A stretch of DNA of 23,929 nt from CAZNGF01 sp964572855. GTDB taxonomy: Bacteria > Bipolaricaulota > Bipolaricaulia > RBG-16-55-9 > JAJCYT01. Shown here one piece after another: positions 7,201 to 13,216 of this stretch; positions within the stretch are counted from its first letter, which is position 1; the number at the start of each line of letters is the position of its first letter. Made by a program: the position numbers and the translations under genes. The DNA lies in NCBI GenBank assembly GCA_964572855.1, contig CAZNGF010000047.1, forward strand, positions 1-23,929, in the 5' to 3' direction. The notes below the pieces were generated by a model, which saw nothing but the letters and a program-made list of their open reading frames with translations, made no database searches and had not been told where the DNA came from.

Positions 7201-7437
7201 GTCCTGGAGCTTGCACTTGATCCCGCAGCCCGTGTTGCACTGCAGGCAGACCGAGTAGAGCGTGTTTTCGGGATCGGCCAGCGCGTAGGGCGCATCGGGC
7301 CTGGGGCTGTTGAGCACGGCCGCACTTTCGGGCTGGCCTTCGGCGTCGAGGGCGCGGCCCAGGAGGCCGGCGCCCAGCAGGGCGCCGCCGGCCAGGAAGC
7401 GGCGGCGCGAGCAGCGGTTGCGGTGTTCAAGCGTCAT
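4219..7437 (-). CDS. Molybdopterin oxidoreductase catalytic subunit (TtrA/SrdA-like)
   Basis: A 1072-residue member of the DMSO-reductase superfamily. A twin-arginine signal (SRRRFLAGG, residues 10-18) directs folded export. A [4Fe-4S] site is formed by Cys64, Cys67, Cys71 and Cys116. HTTVCQGSLYFTC follows; Cys278 is the likely molybdenum ligand. Later parts show bis-MGD-binding segments such as GADLFE-like VGANLFEANYG, and near the C-terminus TNPWLTALMPENAIQINP. Length and the B-C-A gene order fit tetrathionate reductase (TtrA) and the related selenate reductase SrdA rather than the shorter arsenate reductase ArrA (about 850 residues). Substrate is not determined: tetrathionate, selenate or arsenate are all possible. 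It overlaps the NrfD-type gene by 11 bases, with GAGGT as ribosome site. Confidence 0.85.
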   Translation of the reverse strand: MTLEHRNRCSRRRFLAGGALLGAGLLGRALDAEGQPESAAVLNSPRPDAPYALADPENTLYSVCLQCNTGCGIKCKLQDGVLTKIDGNPYNPWTLLPHLDYDTALDDAQPVDAAVCPKGQAGLQTAYDPYRIRKVLKRAGKRGENKWVSIPFEQAVQEICEGGRLFSNVPGEEEREVEGLRSIAALKDPAVAKVMAADVKAIHAAKDQAAKRARVEAFKQKHAAHLDTLIDPEHPDLGPTNNQIVLSWGRIKGGRSDLYKRFAAGLGTVNAHGHTTVCQGSLYFTCKAINAGYADGEFHSGNKFYWQGDIENSRFILFVGANLFEANYGPPNRSVRLTTNLVNNDTNIAVADPRFNKLASKAWKWLPLKPGTDSAVAMAMIRWILEHERHDARFLSCANKAAANARGESSWANASWLVEIEDGEPGAFARAADHGLAEPETRTASDGGEYEEKFLLATVDGQPTAVDPYDTTNPVYADLFVDTTLPDGTRVKSSLQLLLEQAQSRSVEQWCAVADVKPEDVVAVARELTSHGKQVAVDIHRGPAQHTNGFYNVLSWMTLNMLLGNFDHKGGMCKPATWDTADKGGLYNLKAHPGKAGPFGISSIRHGVDYEKTTLFEGYPAKRNWYPLSSDIYEEIIPSIGDAYPYPVKALFMYMGAPTYALPAGHTNIEILCDTEKLPLFIANDILVGATSMYADYIFPDQSYLERWEFQGSHPNMPNKVQPVRQPVIAPIPETVSVYGQPTPITLESMMLGIAEQLDLPGFGEDAFGPGLPLKHMDDFYLRAVANLAFGEQADGSQHVPDADDRELEIFEQARRHLPQAVFDVARWRHIVGEAMWRKVVYVLSRGGRFENHAEGYKGDMLAHPYATLLNLYQEKTAKTIHSGTGQPHPGLASYLPIRDFHGNEPDALRRGHDLALITSRTISQTKSRTITNPWLTALMPENAIQINPRDAERLGLKDGESVKVVSATNPDGAWELGNGKRKPMVGKVQFTQTMRPGVINFFLGFGHWATGAVDITIDGEVIAGEPRRAAGLHANAAMWVDPALKNTCMLDPVGGSVSFYDTQVRLERVPA

Positions 7438-8614
7438 GGTTCACCTCGTTTGGGGCGTAGCGGGATTCGGCGGCGCGGTTGATCCGGTGTCCCAGGTAGA
7501 GCACGGCCGCGCCCAGCGCCACCAGGAACAGGCCCACCAGGTACTCCATCGGGGTGGCGTGGTAGAGGTAGCTCAGGCGCGGGTGCTGAAAGGCCTCTTG
7601 CAGGCCCTGGATCTCGGCCACGGCCTGGCCCGGGACCAGCACGTTGAGCCGCGCGCTCACGAAGGCCACGGCCACCAGAAACGCGGCCGCAACCCAGGCC
7701 GCGGGGCGCCGGAGCGCAAACAGCGCCAGCGGCACGACGCCGCCCAGACCCAGTTGCACGATCCAAAACACCCACCAGTACGGCCCCCAGAGCACGAGTT
7801 CGATGGCCGGGGCGTCGCTGACGGGGTTCCAAAGCGCGATCGAGAACTCCGCGAACTCGAAGCCGAAGTAGAGCACCAGGCCGGCCACCGTGGCCATCCG
7901 CAGCCGGCGCAGCGCCTGCGGATGGGCGCCCGAGCCGTCCAAGGCCCCCACCAGCGCGCGCACGACCAGCAGCGTGGCCGCCCCGGCGGTGACCGCCGAG
8001 GTCAGAAACAGCACGGGCAGCAACGCGCTGTGCCAGAAGGCGCGCGCGTCCACCACCCCGAAGAAGGCCCCGCTCTGGCTGGGGAACAGCACCGAAAACA
8101 GCAGGCCCAGGCACAGCAACGGCTTGAGCCAGACCGACCCCGGCCGGAAGCTGAGCAGCCAGGCGCCCGCCGCGCTCAGCGTGAACACCCCGTACATCCA
8201 GGCGTTGAAGGCCATCATGCTGGTGAACGAGGGCGCGGTGAAGATGCGACCCGCCCGTTCCATGTGCCCCAGGTCGAACCACACCCCGACAAAGGCGGGC
8301 ACGATGGCGGCCACGCTCAGCACGATGGTCAGGCGCAGCGCCGCCGGGCTGCGGAAGCCGGGCCAGTCCAGGATGTAGCCCCCCGCGCCCAGCACGAACG
8401 CCCCGCCGGCGATGCCCACCCCGTGGAAATAGAGCGCCACCCACAGGCCCCAGGGCACGTAGGAGCCGTAGCCCGCCGGCAGGTGCCCCAGCGCGATGCG
8501 CTGGTACACCCCCCACGCCCCCAGCAGCAGCAGCGCGACCCAGGCCAGCCAGAGCGCCCGCCGCAGCGCCTGGGGGGACCCGTCCATCCGGTTGTGCAGC
8601 AGAGCTGTGTTCAT
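7427..8614 (-). CDS. NrfD/PsrC-type membrane subunit (TtrC-like)
   Basis: A 395-residue polytopic protein with about ten hydrophobic segments, of the NrfD/PsrC/TtrC family. Characteristic stretches are YGSYVPWGLWVALYFHGVG near the N-terminus and LYFGFEFAEFSIALW in the middle. Such subunits anchor the molybdenum and iron-sulfur subunits to the membrane and oxidise menaquinol. It starts 10 bases after the Fe-S subunit gene and ends inside the start of the catalytic subunit gene, so the three are one transcript. At 395 residues it is somewhat longer than E. coli NrfD (318). Confidence 0.88.
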   Translation of the reverse strand: MNTALLHNRMDGSPQALRRALWLAWVALLLLGAWGVYQRIALGHLPAGYGSYVPWGLWVALYFHGVGIAGGAFVLGAGGYILDWPGFRSPAALRLTIVLSVAAIVPAFVGVWFDLGHMERAGRIFTAPSFTSMMAFNAWMYGVFTLSAAGAWLLSFRPGSVWLKPLLCLGLLFSVLFPSQSGAFFGVVDARAFWHSALLPVLFLTSAVTAGAATLLVVRALVGALDGSGAHPQALRRLRMATVAGLVLYFGFEFAEFSIALWNPVSDAPAIELVLWGPYWWVFWIVQLGLGGVVPLALFALRRPAAWVAAAFLVAVAFVSARLNVLVPGQAVAEIQGLQEAFQHPRLSYLYHATPMEYLVGLFLVALGAAVLYLGHRINRAAESRYAPNEVNHDA

Positions 8615-8624
8615 GGCCTCCCCC

Positions 8625-9533
8625 TCACACGATGTAGAACACGCGCGGCTTGGTGCCCTTGTGCGGCAACAGGGTCTGCACGTTGTTCTTGGCGATCAGC
8701 TCGGAAACCAGGCTGTCGGGGTCGTTGGCGTCGCCGAAGTAGGTGGCGCGCCCGATGCAGGTGGTCACGCAGGTGGGCAGCTGGCCCACCTCGAGGCGGT
8801 GCAGGCAGAAGTGGCACTTGCGCGCGTTGCCCACCGGGGAGCCGTGGTCCTTGCGGTTCCAGTGCTTGGCGTACTCGAAGTTGGGCTTCTCTTCCCAGGC
8901 CGCGGCGCCCTTGCCCAGCGTGGCCGGGTTGTCGGCCTGCCGGCCGCCCTCGGCGTCGGTGGAATCGAGGCCGAAGTCGCTGGTGCGCGCCCCGTAGGGG
9001 CAAGCCGTCAGGCAGTAGCGGCAGCCGATGCACTTGTCGTAGTCGATGGCCACCACCCCGTCCGGGCGCTTCCAGGTGGCCTTGACCGGGCACACCGGCA
9101 CGCAGGGCGGCTCGTCGCACTGCATGCAGGGGCGCGGCGTGAAGCGCAGCTTTACGTTGGGGAATTCGCCGAACTCCTCCTTGACCACCGGCCGGTAGAC
9201 CACGCCCGGCGGCAGCTTGTTCTCGGCCACGCAGCCGATGGTGCAGGCGTCGCAACCCACGCACTTGCGCGTGTCGATCACCATGACCCAGCGCCGCTCT
9301 TCCACGGGCTTGGCCATGGCCGTGCGCAGCTCGCGCTGCATGCGCAGCAGCACGTCCTCGTCGGGGCGCGGCGCCACGCGCTCGAGGGTGTCCAAGCGCC
9401 GCGCGGTCCCCGGACCGGTCGGGTCGGGGGTGGACGTGTCGAGCCGGTCCTTGACCACGGCGGCGCCCGCCGCGGCCAGGCCCGCGCCCATCAACCCGCC
9501 CGCCCGTACGAACTCCCGTCGGTTCATCCCCAT
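8625..9533 (-). CDS. Four-cluster [4Fe-4S] electron-transfer subunit (TtrB-like)
   Basis: A 302-residue ferredoxin-like subunit. It starts MGMNRREFVRAGGLMGAGLA, a twin-arginine signal. Four cysteine sets are visible: KCVGCDACTIGC, CMQCDEPPCVPVC, CIGCRYCLTAC, and a CHFC/CVTTC set with a 12-residue spacer. These hold four cubane clusters that pass electrons from the membrane quinol site to the molybdenum centre. It is the first gene of the unit and is divergent from the ArsR-type gene at 9714. A second ATG two codons in is possible; AAAGGTGG fits the first better. Confidence 0.9.
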   Translation of the reverse strand: MGMNRREFVRAGGLMGAGLAAAGAAVVKDRLDTSTPDPTGPGTARRLDTLERVAPRPDEDVLLRMQRELRTAMAKPVEERRWVMVIDTRKCVGCDACTIGCVAENKLPPGVVYRPVVKEEFGEFPNVKLRFTPRPCMQCDEPPCVPVCPVKATWKRPDGVVAIDYDKCIGCRYCLTACPYGARTSDFGLDSTDAEGGRQADNPATLGKGAAAWEEKPNFEYAKHWNRKDHGSPVGNARKCHFCLHRLEVGQLPTCVTTCIGRATYFGDANDPDSLVSELIAKNNVQTLLPHKGTKPRVFYIV

Positions 9534-9584
9534 GGTTTCGTGTCCACCTTTCTTGCGAGGTCCGGATCGTCCCCCCTTCTATAT

Positions 9585-9600
9585 GCGGGCGCGCGCCCGC
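9585..9600. promoter_or_regulatory. 16-bp perfect GC palindrome in divergent region
   Basis: GCGGGCGCGCGCCCGC is its own reverse complement. It lies in the 180-base gap between the divergent molybdenum-enzyme operon and arsR, preceded by CTATATGC, which resembles the arsR operator half-site at 17832-17837. It could be a regulator site or a cruciform. Confidence 0.35.
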
Positions 9601-9626
9601 CGAAAATGATCTCGCTCATATCGCGG

Positions 9627-9664
9627 CATGACGCGGGTCAGAGGGACGTCTGCGCCGCGTCATG
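9627..9664. promoter_or_regulatory. 10-bp inverted repeat in divergent region
   Basis: CATGACGCGG (9627-9636) and CCGCGTCATG (9655-9664) are perfect inverted repeats with an 18-base spacer, 50 bases before the arsR start. A dimeric repressor site controlling both directions, or an RNA hairpin in the arsR leader, would explain it. No clear -35/-10 pair is seen in either direction. Confidence 0.4.
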
Positions 9665-9713
9665 GTGGCGCGGAAGGCGTGAGCTTAACGTGTTTGTGCA
9701 AAGGAGCGCACAC

Positions 9714-10058
9714 ATGCAAAGCAAGCAAACGAGCGCGCCCGCCGAGTTCGAACGCGAGGCCCAGTTCCTGAGCGCGCTGGCCCATCCGGCCCGCCTGGCG
9801 ATCCTGCGGTTCCTGGCCGACGGGCCGCGCTGCGGTTGCGAGCTCGAACCGCTGCTGGCGCTGGACCACTCCACGGTCTCGCGCCACCTGGGCACGCTCC
9901 GGCGCGCCGGGGTGCTCGACAGCCACCGGGACGGCGTCAAGGTCATGTACGGAATCAAGGACGCGCGCGTGCTGGACCTCCTGCGCGACGCCTCCGACCT
10001 GGTCGTGGAGGACGCGCGCGCGGCGCTGGCGCGCCTGGAAGCCCGACTGGAGGTGTGA
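9714..10058 (+). CDS. arsR: ArsR-family metalloregulator (second)
   Basis: A 114-residue winged-helix repressor with LSALAHPARLAILRFLADGP, the metal-site sequence RCGCELEPLL (Cys40, Cys42), the recognition helix HSTVSRHLGTLRRAGVL, and the wing HRDGVKVMYGI. The CxC pair at the start of the third helix corresponds to the arsenite-sensing ELCVCDL site of plasmid R773 ArsR. AAAGGAG precedes the ATG. The arsP-like gene begins one base after its stop. It likely represses the downstream operon, and possibly the divergent molybdenum enzyme, and is released by arsenite. Confidence 0.92.
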   Translation: MQSKQTSAPAEFEREAQFLSALAHPARLAILRFLADGPRCGCELEPLLALDHSTVSRHLGTLRRAGVLDSHRDGVKVMYGIKDARVLDLLRDASDLVVEDARAALARLEARLEV

Positions 10059-10059
10059 G

Positions 10060-11091
10060 ATGAACTGGCTGTTCGATCCCGTCCTGCACGGCTGGGCCGC
10101 GCTGCTGGAGTATTTGTCCGCCCACGTGCTCACCTGCCTGGTCCCGGCGTTCTTCATCGCCGGGGCGATCGCGGTGTTCGTCTCCAAGGGCGCGATCATG
10201 AAGTACTTCGGCGCCGGGGCCAACCGCGCGCTGTCCTACGGCGTGGCCTCGGTGTCGGGCACGCTGCTGGCCGTGTGCTCGTGCACCGTGCTGCCGCTCT
10301 TTACGGGCATCTACAAGCGCGGCGCGGGGCTGGGGCCGGCGATCGCGTTCCTGTTCTCGGGGCCGGCGATCAACCTGCTGGCCATCGTGTACTCGGCGCG
10401 GCTGCTGGGCTTGGACATCGGCGTGGCGCGCGCGGTCGGGGCCGTGCTGTTTGCCATCGTGATCGGCCTGTCGATGGCGTTCCTGTTTCGACGGGAGGAG
10501 CGGGCGCGCCAGGAGGACGCCCCGGCGCTGGCGCTGGGCGACGAAAGCGAGAAGAAGCCCCCCGTGTTGCTGGCCTACTTCGCCGCCCTGGTCGGCATCC
10601 TCGTGTTCGGCGCGGCGGCGCGCTGGTGGGAGACCGGGATATTTGCGGCGGGCCTGGCCGTGGTGGTGACGCGCTGGTTCAGCTGGGACGAGGTGAAGGA
10701 ATGGGTCGGCGCCACCTGGGACTTCGTGAAGCAGATCACGCCCTGGCTGCTGGGCGGCGTGTTTGTGGCCGGCATCATCCGCGCCTACATGCCCGAGGCC
10801 TGGATCGCGGCCACCGTGGGCGACAGCTCGTTGCTCTCGAACCTGTTCGCCTCGGTGGTGGGCGCGTTCTTCTACTTCGCCACGCTCACCGAGGTGCCGA
10901 TCGTGAAATCGTTCATGGACCTGGGCATGGATAAGGGCCCGGTGCTGGCGCTGCTGTTGGCCGGCCCGGCGCTCAGTTTGCCCAACGTGCTCGTGATCCG
11001 CAGCGTGCTGGGCACCAAGAAGACGCTGGCCTACGTGGGCCTGGTGATCGTGCTGGCCACGATCGCTGGGATGGTCTTTGGAAGCTTTTAG
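10060..11091 (+). CDS. arsP: ArsP-type permease (DUF318/YraQ family)
   Basis: A 343-residue membrane protein with about eight to ten helices of the DUF318 permease family, which includes ArsP, an exporter of trivalent organoarsenicals such as methylarsenite. The motif AVCSCTVLPLFTGIYKRGAG (Cys73 and Cys75) followed by FLFSGPAINLLAIV is diagnostic. A second related repeat is seen near the C-terminus (LLAGPALSLPNVLVIR). A charged loop at about residues 145-170 separates the halves. It starts one base after arsR, so it is co-transcribed and under arsenite control. Proteins of this family have other proposed substrates, so the arsenical role rests partly on the neighbours. Confidence 0.8.
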   Translation: MNWLFDPVLHGWAALLEYLSAHVLTCLVPAFFIAGAIAVFVSKGAIMKYFGAGANRALSYGVASVSGTLLAVCSCTVLPLFTGIYKRGAGLGPAIAFLFSGPAINLLAIVYSARLLGLDIGVARAVGAVLFAIVIGLSMAFLFRREERARQEDAPALALGDESEKKPPVLLAYFAALVGILVFGAAARWWETGIFAAGLAVVVTRWFSWDEVKEWVGATWDFVKQITPWLLGGVFVAGIIRAYMPEAWIAATVGDSSLLSNLFASVVGAFFYFATLTEVPIVKSFMDLGMDKGPVLALLLAGPALSLPNVLVIRSVLGTKKTLAYVGLVIVLATIAGMVFGSF

Positions 11092-11094
11092 ACC

Positions 11095-11131
11095 AGCCAA
11101 CAAGACCCGGATTGGCGTTGAACTGTTGGCT
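11095..11131 (+). other. Stem-loop after the arsP gene
   Basis: AGCCAACA (11095-11102) pairs with TGTTGGCT (11124-11131) three bases after the arsP stop codon. A second small hairpin GCTCAT/ATGAGC overlaps it (11129-11145). No T-run follows. It may moderate read-through from arsR-arsP into the next genes or protect the upstream mRNA. Confidence 0.35.
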
Positions 11132-11178
11132 CATTACGCATGAGCGTGTTCGAATAGATGCTTTCAGAAAGGAGCGTT

Positions 11179-11409
11179 GTGAAAATCGAAATCCTGGGCA
11201 CGGGCTGCCCCAAGTGCCAGAAGACCGAGAAGCTGGTGCAAAAGGCGCTGGACGAGCTGGACCTCTCCGCCGAGGTGGTCAAGGTGACCGATCCCAACCA
11301 GATCGCCGAGCGCGGCGTGTTCATGACGCCGGGCGTGGTGGTGGACGGCGAGGTCAAGTCGGTGGGCAAGGTGCCCTCGATCGGCGACCTGAAGAAGATG
11401 CTGGCCTGA
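11179..11409 (+). CDS. arsE: ArsE-like small thioredoxin-fold protein
   Basis: A 76-residue protein beginning (V)KIEILGTGCPKCQKTEKLVQ, of the small 'redox-active disulfide protein' thioredoxin family with a CPKC active site. The cis-proline loop MTPGVVVDGEV is present. The GTG at 11179 is preferred to the ATG at 11158 because AGGAG lies just before it and the usual family start falls there. No signal peptide, so it works in the cytoplasm. With the ArsF- and ArsG-like genes downstream it matches the content of arsEFG operons, which confer resistance to nitro- and aminobenzyl-arsenicals in Shewanella. A decayed copy lies at 1381-1600. Confidence 0.8.
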   Translation: MKIEILGTGCPKCQKTEKLVQKALDELDLSAEVVKVTDPNQIAERGVFMTPGVVVDGEVKSVGKVPSIGDLKKMLA

Positions 11410-11447
11410 GCGAGATGACAACCCGAGCGACGAGAAAGGAGCACGCG

Positions 11448-12050
11448 ATGAAACGATGCGGACGGCTGCTGACGGTCTTGATCCTGCTGGCCGGCGCGCT
11501 GGCCTGGAGCGGGCTGCCCTCGGCGGCCGACGAGCCCGAATCCGCGCCGGCGAGCGTCGAGGTGGGCATGAAGGCGCCCGACCTCACGCTGCCCGTGCTG
11601 GACGGGGACGACGAGAAGATCAACCTCTACGAACAGGTGGAAACGTACGACGCGATCATGCTGTACTTCTTCTTCGCGGCCACCTGACCGACGTGCCCCT
11701 CCGGATGGATTCCGGAGATCCAGAAGGAACTGGACGGCCGCTACCAGGGCGAGAACGTGCAGGCGTTCGGGATCTCGACCGGCGACCCCGATTTCTACCT
11801 GCGCGAGTTCAAGAAACAGCTCGGAGCCCAATTCCCGTGGCTGCTGATGGACATCCGCCTGCCCAACCCCTACTACCAGGAGAAGTTCGACGCGTACCGC
11901 CTGGCCGAGGAGGACCCCACGCTGGTCGTGCTCGACACAAACGGGATCGTGCGCTTTTGGGATCAGGGCCAGGAAGGGCTCGACTACCGCGGCGCCTTCG
12001 ACTTGGTGGGGGTGCTGCTCGAAGAGGCCCGGCAGGACAACGCCCCATAG
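11448..12050 (+). CDS. Redoxin with probable selenocysteine (U-P-T-C active site)
   Basis: One reading frame of 200 codons runs from ATG 11448 (AAAGGAG 6 bases upstream) to TAG 12050, interrupted only by a TGA at codon 80 (11685-11687). The product starts with a signal peptide (MKRCGRLLTVLILLAGALAW, cleavage near residue 27), then VGMKAPDLTLPVLDGDDEKI, the redoxin/TlpA opening. The active-site strand is MLYFFFAAT-[TGA]-PTCPSGW, then IQKELDGRYQGENVQAFGIS and the late segment DPTLVVLDTNGIV. The TGA takes the place of the first Cys of CxxC (Cys83 is the second). A SECIS-like hairpin follows. Reading TGA as selenocysteine gives a full-length exported peroxiredoxin-like enzyme; reading it as stop gives an inactive 79-residue stub. 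A nonsense mutation is the alternative. Confidence 0.75.
11685..11717 (+). promoter_or_regulatory. UGA codon and candidate bacterial SECIS element
   Basis: After the TGA (11685-11687) come 11 unpaired bases, then CTCCGGA (11699-11705), loop TGGAT (11706-11710) and TCCGGAG (11711-11717): a perfect 7-bp stem. The loop starts 18 bases after the TGA and has G as its second base. As I recall the bacterial SECIS consensus, the apical loop is about 16-37 bases downstream with a G among its first two bases, so this fits. SelB with Sec-tRNA would bind it. Confidence 0.65.
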
Positions 12051-12065
12051 GCCGAGGAGGGTGCA

Positions 12066-12281
12066 GTGGTTTTTGAGGACGAAGACGTCGGCTTCGACGA
12101 CGACAAACGGGCGGTGCAGTTTCCCTTCAGCATGATGGCCATGTGCATGAACATGGCGGCGACGATGTCGGCCCAGGCCATGCACACGGCGCGGGAGGGG
12201 ATGAGCGCCTGCGCCCACATGATGGGAGCGCAGGCCGGCCCCCGGCAAGATTCGGAACCAAAGGCGGACCCGCCGGCGTAA
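12066..12281 (+). CDS. Met/Cys-rich small protein of unknown function
   Basis: A 71-residue protein starting at GTG 12066, with GAGGAGG 5 bases upstream and only 15 bases after the redoxin stop. The N-terminus is acidic (EDEDVGFDDD). The middle is extremely rich in methionine: MMAMCMNMAATMSAQAM, then REGMSACAHMMG, about eleven Met, two Cys and two His in 35 residues. The tail is polar. No family is recognised. Spaced Met, Cys and His suggest binding of a soft metal or metalloid, but that is inference. No signal peptide or clear membrane helix is visible. It lies inside the operon, so co-expression with the redoxin is likely. Confidence 0.6.
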   Translation: MVFEDEDVGFDDDKRAVQFPFSMMAMCMNMAATMSAQAMHTAREGMSACAHMMGAQAGPRQDSEPKADPPA

Positions 12282-12322
12282 CACGCGAGCCGAAGGCGTC
12301 CCGCCGTGGAAGGGAACGACCC

Positions 12323-12634
12323 ATGGAAACGCCAATGGAGCTGTTGACACAGTTCGCGCCGGAATTCGCGCGCAACCAGATGGATGAGAGGTCCTTGCTG
12401 TTCGAGCACGGGGACTATCAGGCCATCCCGGGCAAGTACAAGTTGCTGATCGGCATCGCCGCCGCCGCCATCGCCGGCTCGGACACGTGCACCCAGATGT
12501 GGGTCAAGATGGCCCGAGACCAGGGCGCGACCAGCGAGGAAATCGTCGAGGCCGTCATGGTCGCGCGCTACATGAAGCAGGCGACGGTCAACGACACGGC
12601 GGCCAACGCGTTGCGGCTGCTGGCGTCGGGGTGA
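12323..12634 (+). CDS. AhpD-like carboxymuconolactone decarboxylase-family protein
   Basis: A 103-residue all-helical protein of the AhpD/CMD family, recognisable from IPGKYKLLIGIAAAAIAGSD and EEIVEAVMVARYMKQATVNDTA. AhpD-type members use a CxxC pair for disulfide reductase or peroxidase activity. Here the site reads SDTC, so only Cys56 remains and the first Cys is Ser53. A classical disulfide cycle within one chain is therefore not possible. ATG 12323 has AAGGGA upstream. It lies 42 bases after the Met-rich gene. A second AhpD-like domain, with an intact CEPC site, is fused to ArsD in this window. Confidence 0.8.
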   Translation: METPMELLTQFAPEFARNQMDERSLLFEHGDYQAIPGKYKLLIGIAAAAIAGSDTCTQMWVKMARDQGATSEEIVEAVMVARYMKQATVNDTAANALRLLASG

Positions 12635-12675
12635 GCCCGACCGGCGACAAGCGCGGCGGCAAGCGGACTGACACC

Positions 12676-12711
12676 GTGGGGCGCGTGGGGCGCAAGGCCC
12701 TCGCGCCCCAC
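12676..12711 (+). other. Strong stem-loop upstream of arsF-like gene
   Basis: GTGGGGCGCG (12676-12685) pairs perfectly with CGCGCCCCAC (12702-12711) around a 16-base loop. It ends 19 bases before the ATG at 12730 and before the ribosome site AGGGGAGG. No T-run follows, so it is more likely an mRNA stability or translation-control structure than a terminator. Confidence 0.45.
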
Positions 12712-12729
12712 GCGCAGGGGAGGAAAACC

Positions 12730-13215
12730 ATGAACGTACTCAAGCGCGTCCTGACCGTTTCCCTCTCGCTCTTGGTCGTCCTGAGCGTGGCCGCCCTGGT
12801 CTACAAAGAGCTCGCGCCCAGCGCCCCCGGCCAAGCGGACGGGGCCCCGGCCCCTTCCGCAGACGCCGCTGCCGGGACGCGGCTGGTCGCGTATTACTTC
12901 CACGGGGACCAGCGCTGCGCCAGTTGCCTGGAGATCGAGGCGCGCTCGCGGGAGGCGCTGGAGACGTACTTCGCTGAGGAGCTGCGGGAGGGCACCGTTG
13001 CGTTTAAGACCGTCAACGTCCAGCGGCCGGCGAACCAACACTACATCCAGGAGTTCGCGCTCTACGCGCCCGCCTTCATCGTGGCGCGGCAGGGGGAACG
13101 GTCGAGCTACCGGGACCTGACCCAGGCCCTGTACCAAAAGGCGGTCGGCACGTGGGAGGAATACGTCTTGCACGTGCGGGACGAGGTGCGGGCGCTGTTG
13201 CGGGCGGATCCTTAG
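12730..13215 (+). CDS. arsF: ArsF-like thioredoxin-fold protein
   Basis: A 161-residue protein with an N-terminal signal anchor (KRVLTVSLSLLVVLSVAALV), an Ala/Pro-rich linker, then a thioredoxin-like domain: LVAYYFHGDQRCASCLEIEA with a CASC site (Cys63, Cys66), and FALYAPAFIVARQGE at the cis-Pro region. The pattern YYFHG-x4-CxxC is that of the ArsF family described as a subunit of nitrophenyl-arsenical reduction in arsEFG operons. It faces the outside of the cytoplasmic membrane. The arsG-like gene starts 1 base after its stop codon, implying tight coupling. Confidence 0.8.
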   Translation: MNVLKRVLTVSLSLLVVLSVAALVYKELAPSAPGQADGAPAPSADAAAGTRLVAYYFHGDQRCASCLEIEARSREALETYFAEELREGTVAFKTVNVQRPANQHYIQEFALYAPAFIVARQGERSSYRDLTQALYQKAVGTWEEYVLHVRDEVRALLRADP

Positions 13216-13216
13216 T

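Noticed and set aside
5296..7482. Very long plus-strand open frame (728 codons) antisense to the molybdenum enzyme
   Set aside because: It is the GC-rich shadow of the real gene: composition is skewed to Val, Arg, Gly and Ala, with no domain, while the minus strand encodes a complete enzyme with cluster motifs.
7310..9085. 591-codon plus-strand open frame
   Set aside because: Antisense to the NrfD-type and Fe-S genes; low-complexity Arg/Gln/Pro/His content and no recognisable motif.
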